This document shows, piece by piece, positions 62,800 to 64,000 of a DNA stretch of 64,000 bases. Position numbers and translations under genes: made by a program. How positions within the stretch are numbered: position 1 is the stretch's first letter; each line of letters starts with the position of its first letter. Source of the DNA: CAWFZT01 sp963820415 (GTDB lineage Bacteria > Chloroflexota > Anaerolineae > Anaerolineales > Anaerolineaceae). The stretch covers positions 248,001 through 312,000 of the forward strand of contig CAWFZT010000006.1 of assembly GCA_963820415.1 (NCBI GenBank). Direction: 5' to 3'. A model generated the notes under the pieces. That model was not told where the DNA came from, ran no database searches, and saw nothing but the letters and a program-made list of their open reading frames with translations.

Positions 62800-63558
62800 A
62801 TGCTAAAAGTCGAAAACCTGACCAAAGTTTATCCCAACGGCACCCAGGCGCTCAAAAACGTCAGCTTCGAAGTGGCTGATGGTGAATTCCTGGCGGTCAT
62901 CGGGCTGAGCGGCTCGGGCAAATCCACCCTGCTGCGCTGCATCAACCGCCTGATCGAGCCCACCTCCGGGCGCATCCTGTGGAACGACGTGGACGTCACC
63001 GCCGCCCCCGCCTCCGAGATGCGTAAAATCCGCCGCCAGATCGGCATGGTCTTCCAGCAGTTCAACCTGGTCAAACGTTCGTCGGTGTATACTAATGTGC
63101 TGGCCGGCCGGCTGGGATACGTCAACACCCTGCCCAGCCTGCTGCACCTGTTCTCGCCGGACGACCACGCCCGCGTCCTGGCCAGCCTGGACCAAGTCGG
63201 CCTGACGGAAAAAGCCCACGTGCGCGCCGATTCGCTCTCAGGTGGCCAGCAGCAGCGGGTAGGCATCGCCCGGGCCCTGATGCAGGACCCCAAGCTGATC
63301 CTGGCGGATGAGCCAGTGGCTTCGCTCGACCCGGTCCTGGCGCATTCCATCCTCAAATACCTGGAGCAGCTCAATAAAGAGCGCCGCATCACCGTGCTGT
63401 GCAGCCTGCATTTCCTGGACCTGGTGCATCGCTACGCCACGCGCGCCATCGCCCTGAAAGACGGCGAGCTGGTTTTCCAGGGTCTTCCTAACCAGATCGA
63501 CGACGACGAATTCAAAGCCATTTACGGCAAAGAAGCCGAGCGCATCTCAATCATATAA
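62800..63558 (+). CDS. phnC: Phosphonate ABC transporter ATPase PhnC
   Basis: A 252-residue importer ATPase. Walker A GLSGSGKST (about 35-43), signature LSGGQQQRVGIARAL, Walker B ILADEPVASLDP and the switch His in LCSLHFLDLVH are intact. The start is set at MLKVENLTKVY; 12 further upstream codons in frame are not family-like. No clear Shine-Dalgarno sequence. Confidence 0.92.
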   Translation: MLKVENLTKVYPNGTQALKNVSFEVADGEFLAVIGLSGSGKSTLLRCINRLIEPTSGRILWNDVDVTAAPASEMRKIRRQIGMVFQQFNLVKRSSVYTNVLAGRLGYVNTLPSLLHLFSPDDHARVLASLDQVGLTEKAHVRADSLSGGQQQRVGIARALMQDPKLILADEPVASLDPVLAHSILKYLEQLNKERRITVLCSLHFLDLVHRYATRAIALKDGELVFQGLPNQIDDDEFKAIYGKEAERISII

Positions 63559-63632
63559 TCTCATCCCGGACCAGCTAAACGTTTAGCCCATGTAGCTGGC
63601 AGCAAATCGCTCATCGTTCCCTGCCAAACCCG

Positions 63633-64000
63633 ATGCCCATTCTACCCGCCCGACAATCCACTCTTATCCCCTTGCTTTCCCTTATTATTCCCGGCAGCGG
63701 CCAGTTTACCCTCAAAAAACGCTGGCGCGGGGTGCTGATATTCCTGGCAGCCCTGGTGTTGGGATTCTTGGTTTATTGGACCCTGGTTAACCTCAAAATG
63801 GGCCAGATCACCCTAGCCGGCCTGGTGACCAGTTGGTTATGGCTGCCCTTCGTCCTCTTCTGGGCCTGGAATGTGCTGGATGCCCGTCGAATGGCGATGG
63901 GCAGGTCGTCAAATCCGATGCCGGGTGTGCTGCTGGCGGCCGTGATCCTATACGTGATCGCCTGGAATGTGACCGGCGTACACCTGGACCGCCTGGTAAC
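63633..64000 (+). CDS. phnE: PhnE-like phosphonate ABC permease, 3' end outside the window
   Basis: The visible 122 codons begin MPILPARQSTLIPLLSLIIPGSGQ, then show three or four hydrophobic segments (about 10-28, 35-60, 66-88 and 104-118). This is the extra N-terminal membrane region of some PhnE permeases; the conserved EAA-loop part should follow to the right of the window. Position right after phnC supports the name, but the core domain is not in view. Confidence 0.65.
   Translation, partial: MPILPARQSTLIPLLSLIIPGSGQFTLKKRWRGVLIFLAALVLGFLVYWTLVNLKMGQITLAGLVTSWLWLPFVLFWAWNVLDARRMAMGRSSNPMPGVLLAAVILYVIAWNVTGVHLDRLV

Overview
This window looks like a chromosomal piece of a moderately GC-rich, metabolically versatile bacterium, most likely a Chloroflexota of the Anaerolineae type. 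That is an inference from style, not from a marker gene: secreted lipoproteins with Thr/Pro-rich linkers after the lipobox, an ECF sigma factor paired with a DUF5667-type membrane protein, tandem LCP (LytR-CpsA-Psr) proteins, an F420-type LLM oxidoreductase, and a PhnE with an extra N-terminal membrane region. I saw no rRNA, tRNA, CRISPR array, phage or intact transposase.

Layout. 1-4039: a multi-PAS histidine kinase (cut by the left edge) and a receiver/PAS/GAF/HD-GYP response regulator. 4045-5955: gatA and gatC. 6057-7540: a short terminated leader RNA, a zinc-ribbon membrane protein and a frameshifted lipoprotein. 7726-14989: clpB, priA, a CBS protein and two tandem membrane-anchored paralogues. 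14986-21557: a frameshifted LLM oxidoreductase, then an SsuABC/TauABC-type importer directly followed by a one-module adenylation-carrier-thioesterase enzyme. 21676-24402: a free pyruvate-kinase C-domain, a receiver-DUF3052 fusion, a frameshifted methyltransferase and an ABM-like protein. 24621-30352: an ECF sigma / DUF5667 / secreted Ig-like operon, an ANT(6)-like nucleotidyltransferase, a beta-propeller lipoprotein and an unknown. 30493-37063: sugar isomerase + dehydrogenase, methyltransferase, UDG-like protein, kinase remnant, cupin, helical-barrel protein and an M24 peptidase. 37072-41488: two LCP proteins, Trm112-like and an inositol-dehydrogenase-like gene. 41536-47106: lipoprotein / MacB-like permease / MacA-like adaptor, divergent from a NarL-type two-component system. 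47168-49864: GH4 remnant, dhaK (frameshifted), dhaL and a decayed HEPN/MNT toxin-antitoxin pair. 49881-53626: a deacetylase-like lipoprotein and an inositol-type locus (iolE, lacI, truncated dehydrogenase). 53938-57506: nadC-nadA-nadB. 57699-60404: a URO-D family protein and a PASTA lipoprotein. 60576-64000: an FkbM methyltransferase and phnD-phnC-phnE (right end cut).

Themes. Several loci (30493-32518, 40478-41488, dhaKL, 51407-53626) fit use of polyols and sugars. The inositol-type locus is controlled by a LacI protein with a clear operator that overlaps the transcription start; the same promoter-operator design occurs a second time facing the first, and the genes between them are truncated, which looks like a deletion scar. 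Five genes carry one-base frameshifts, mostly in short C runs or short repeats; these may be assembly errors. Several genes without a Shine-Dalgarno sequence have a TANNNT-like box 6-7 bases before the ATG, which suggests leaderless transcripts. Unusually long perfect hairpins, unrelated in sequence, sit at gene ends. The least ordinary gene is the stand-alone A-T-TE protein at 18837-21557, with a cysteine in place of the thioesterase serine and no amino-acid-binding Asp in its adenylation domain.
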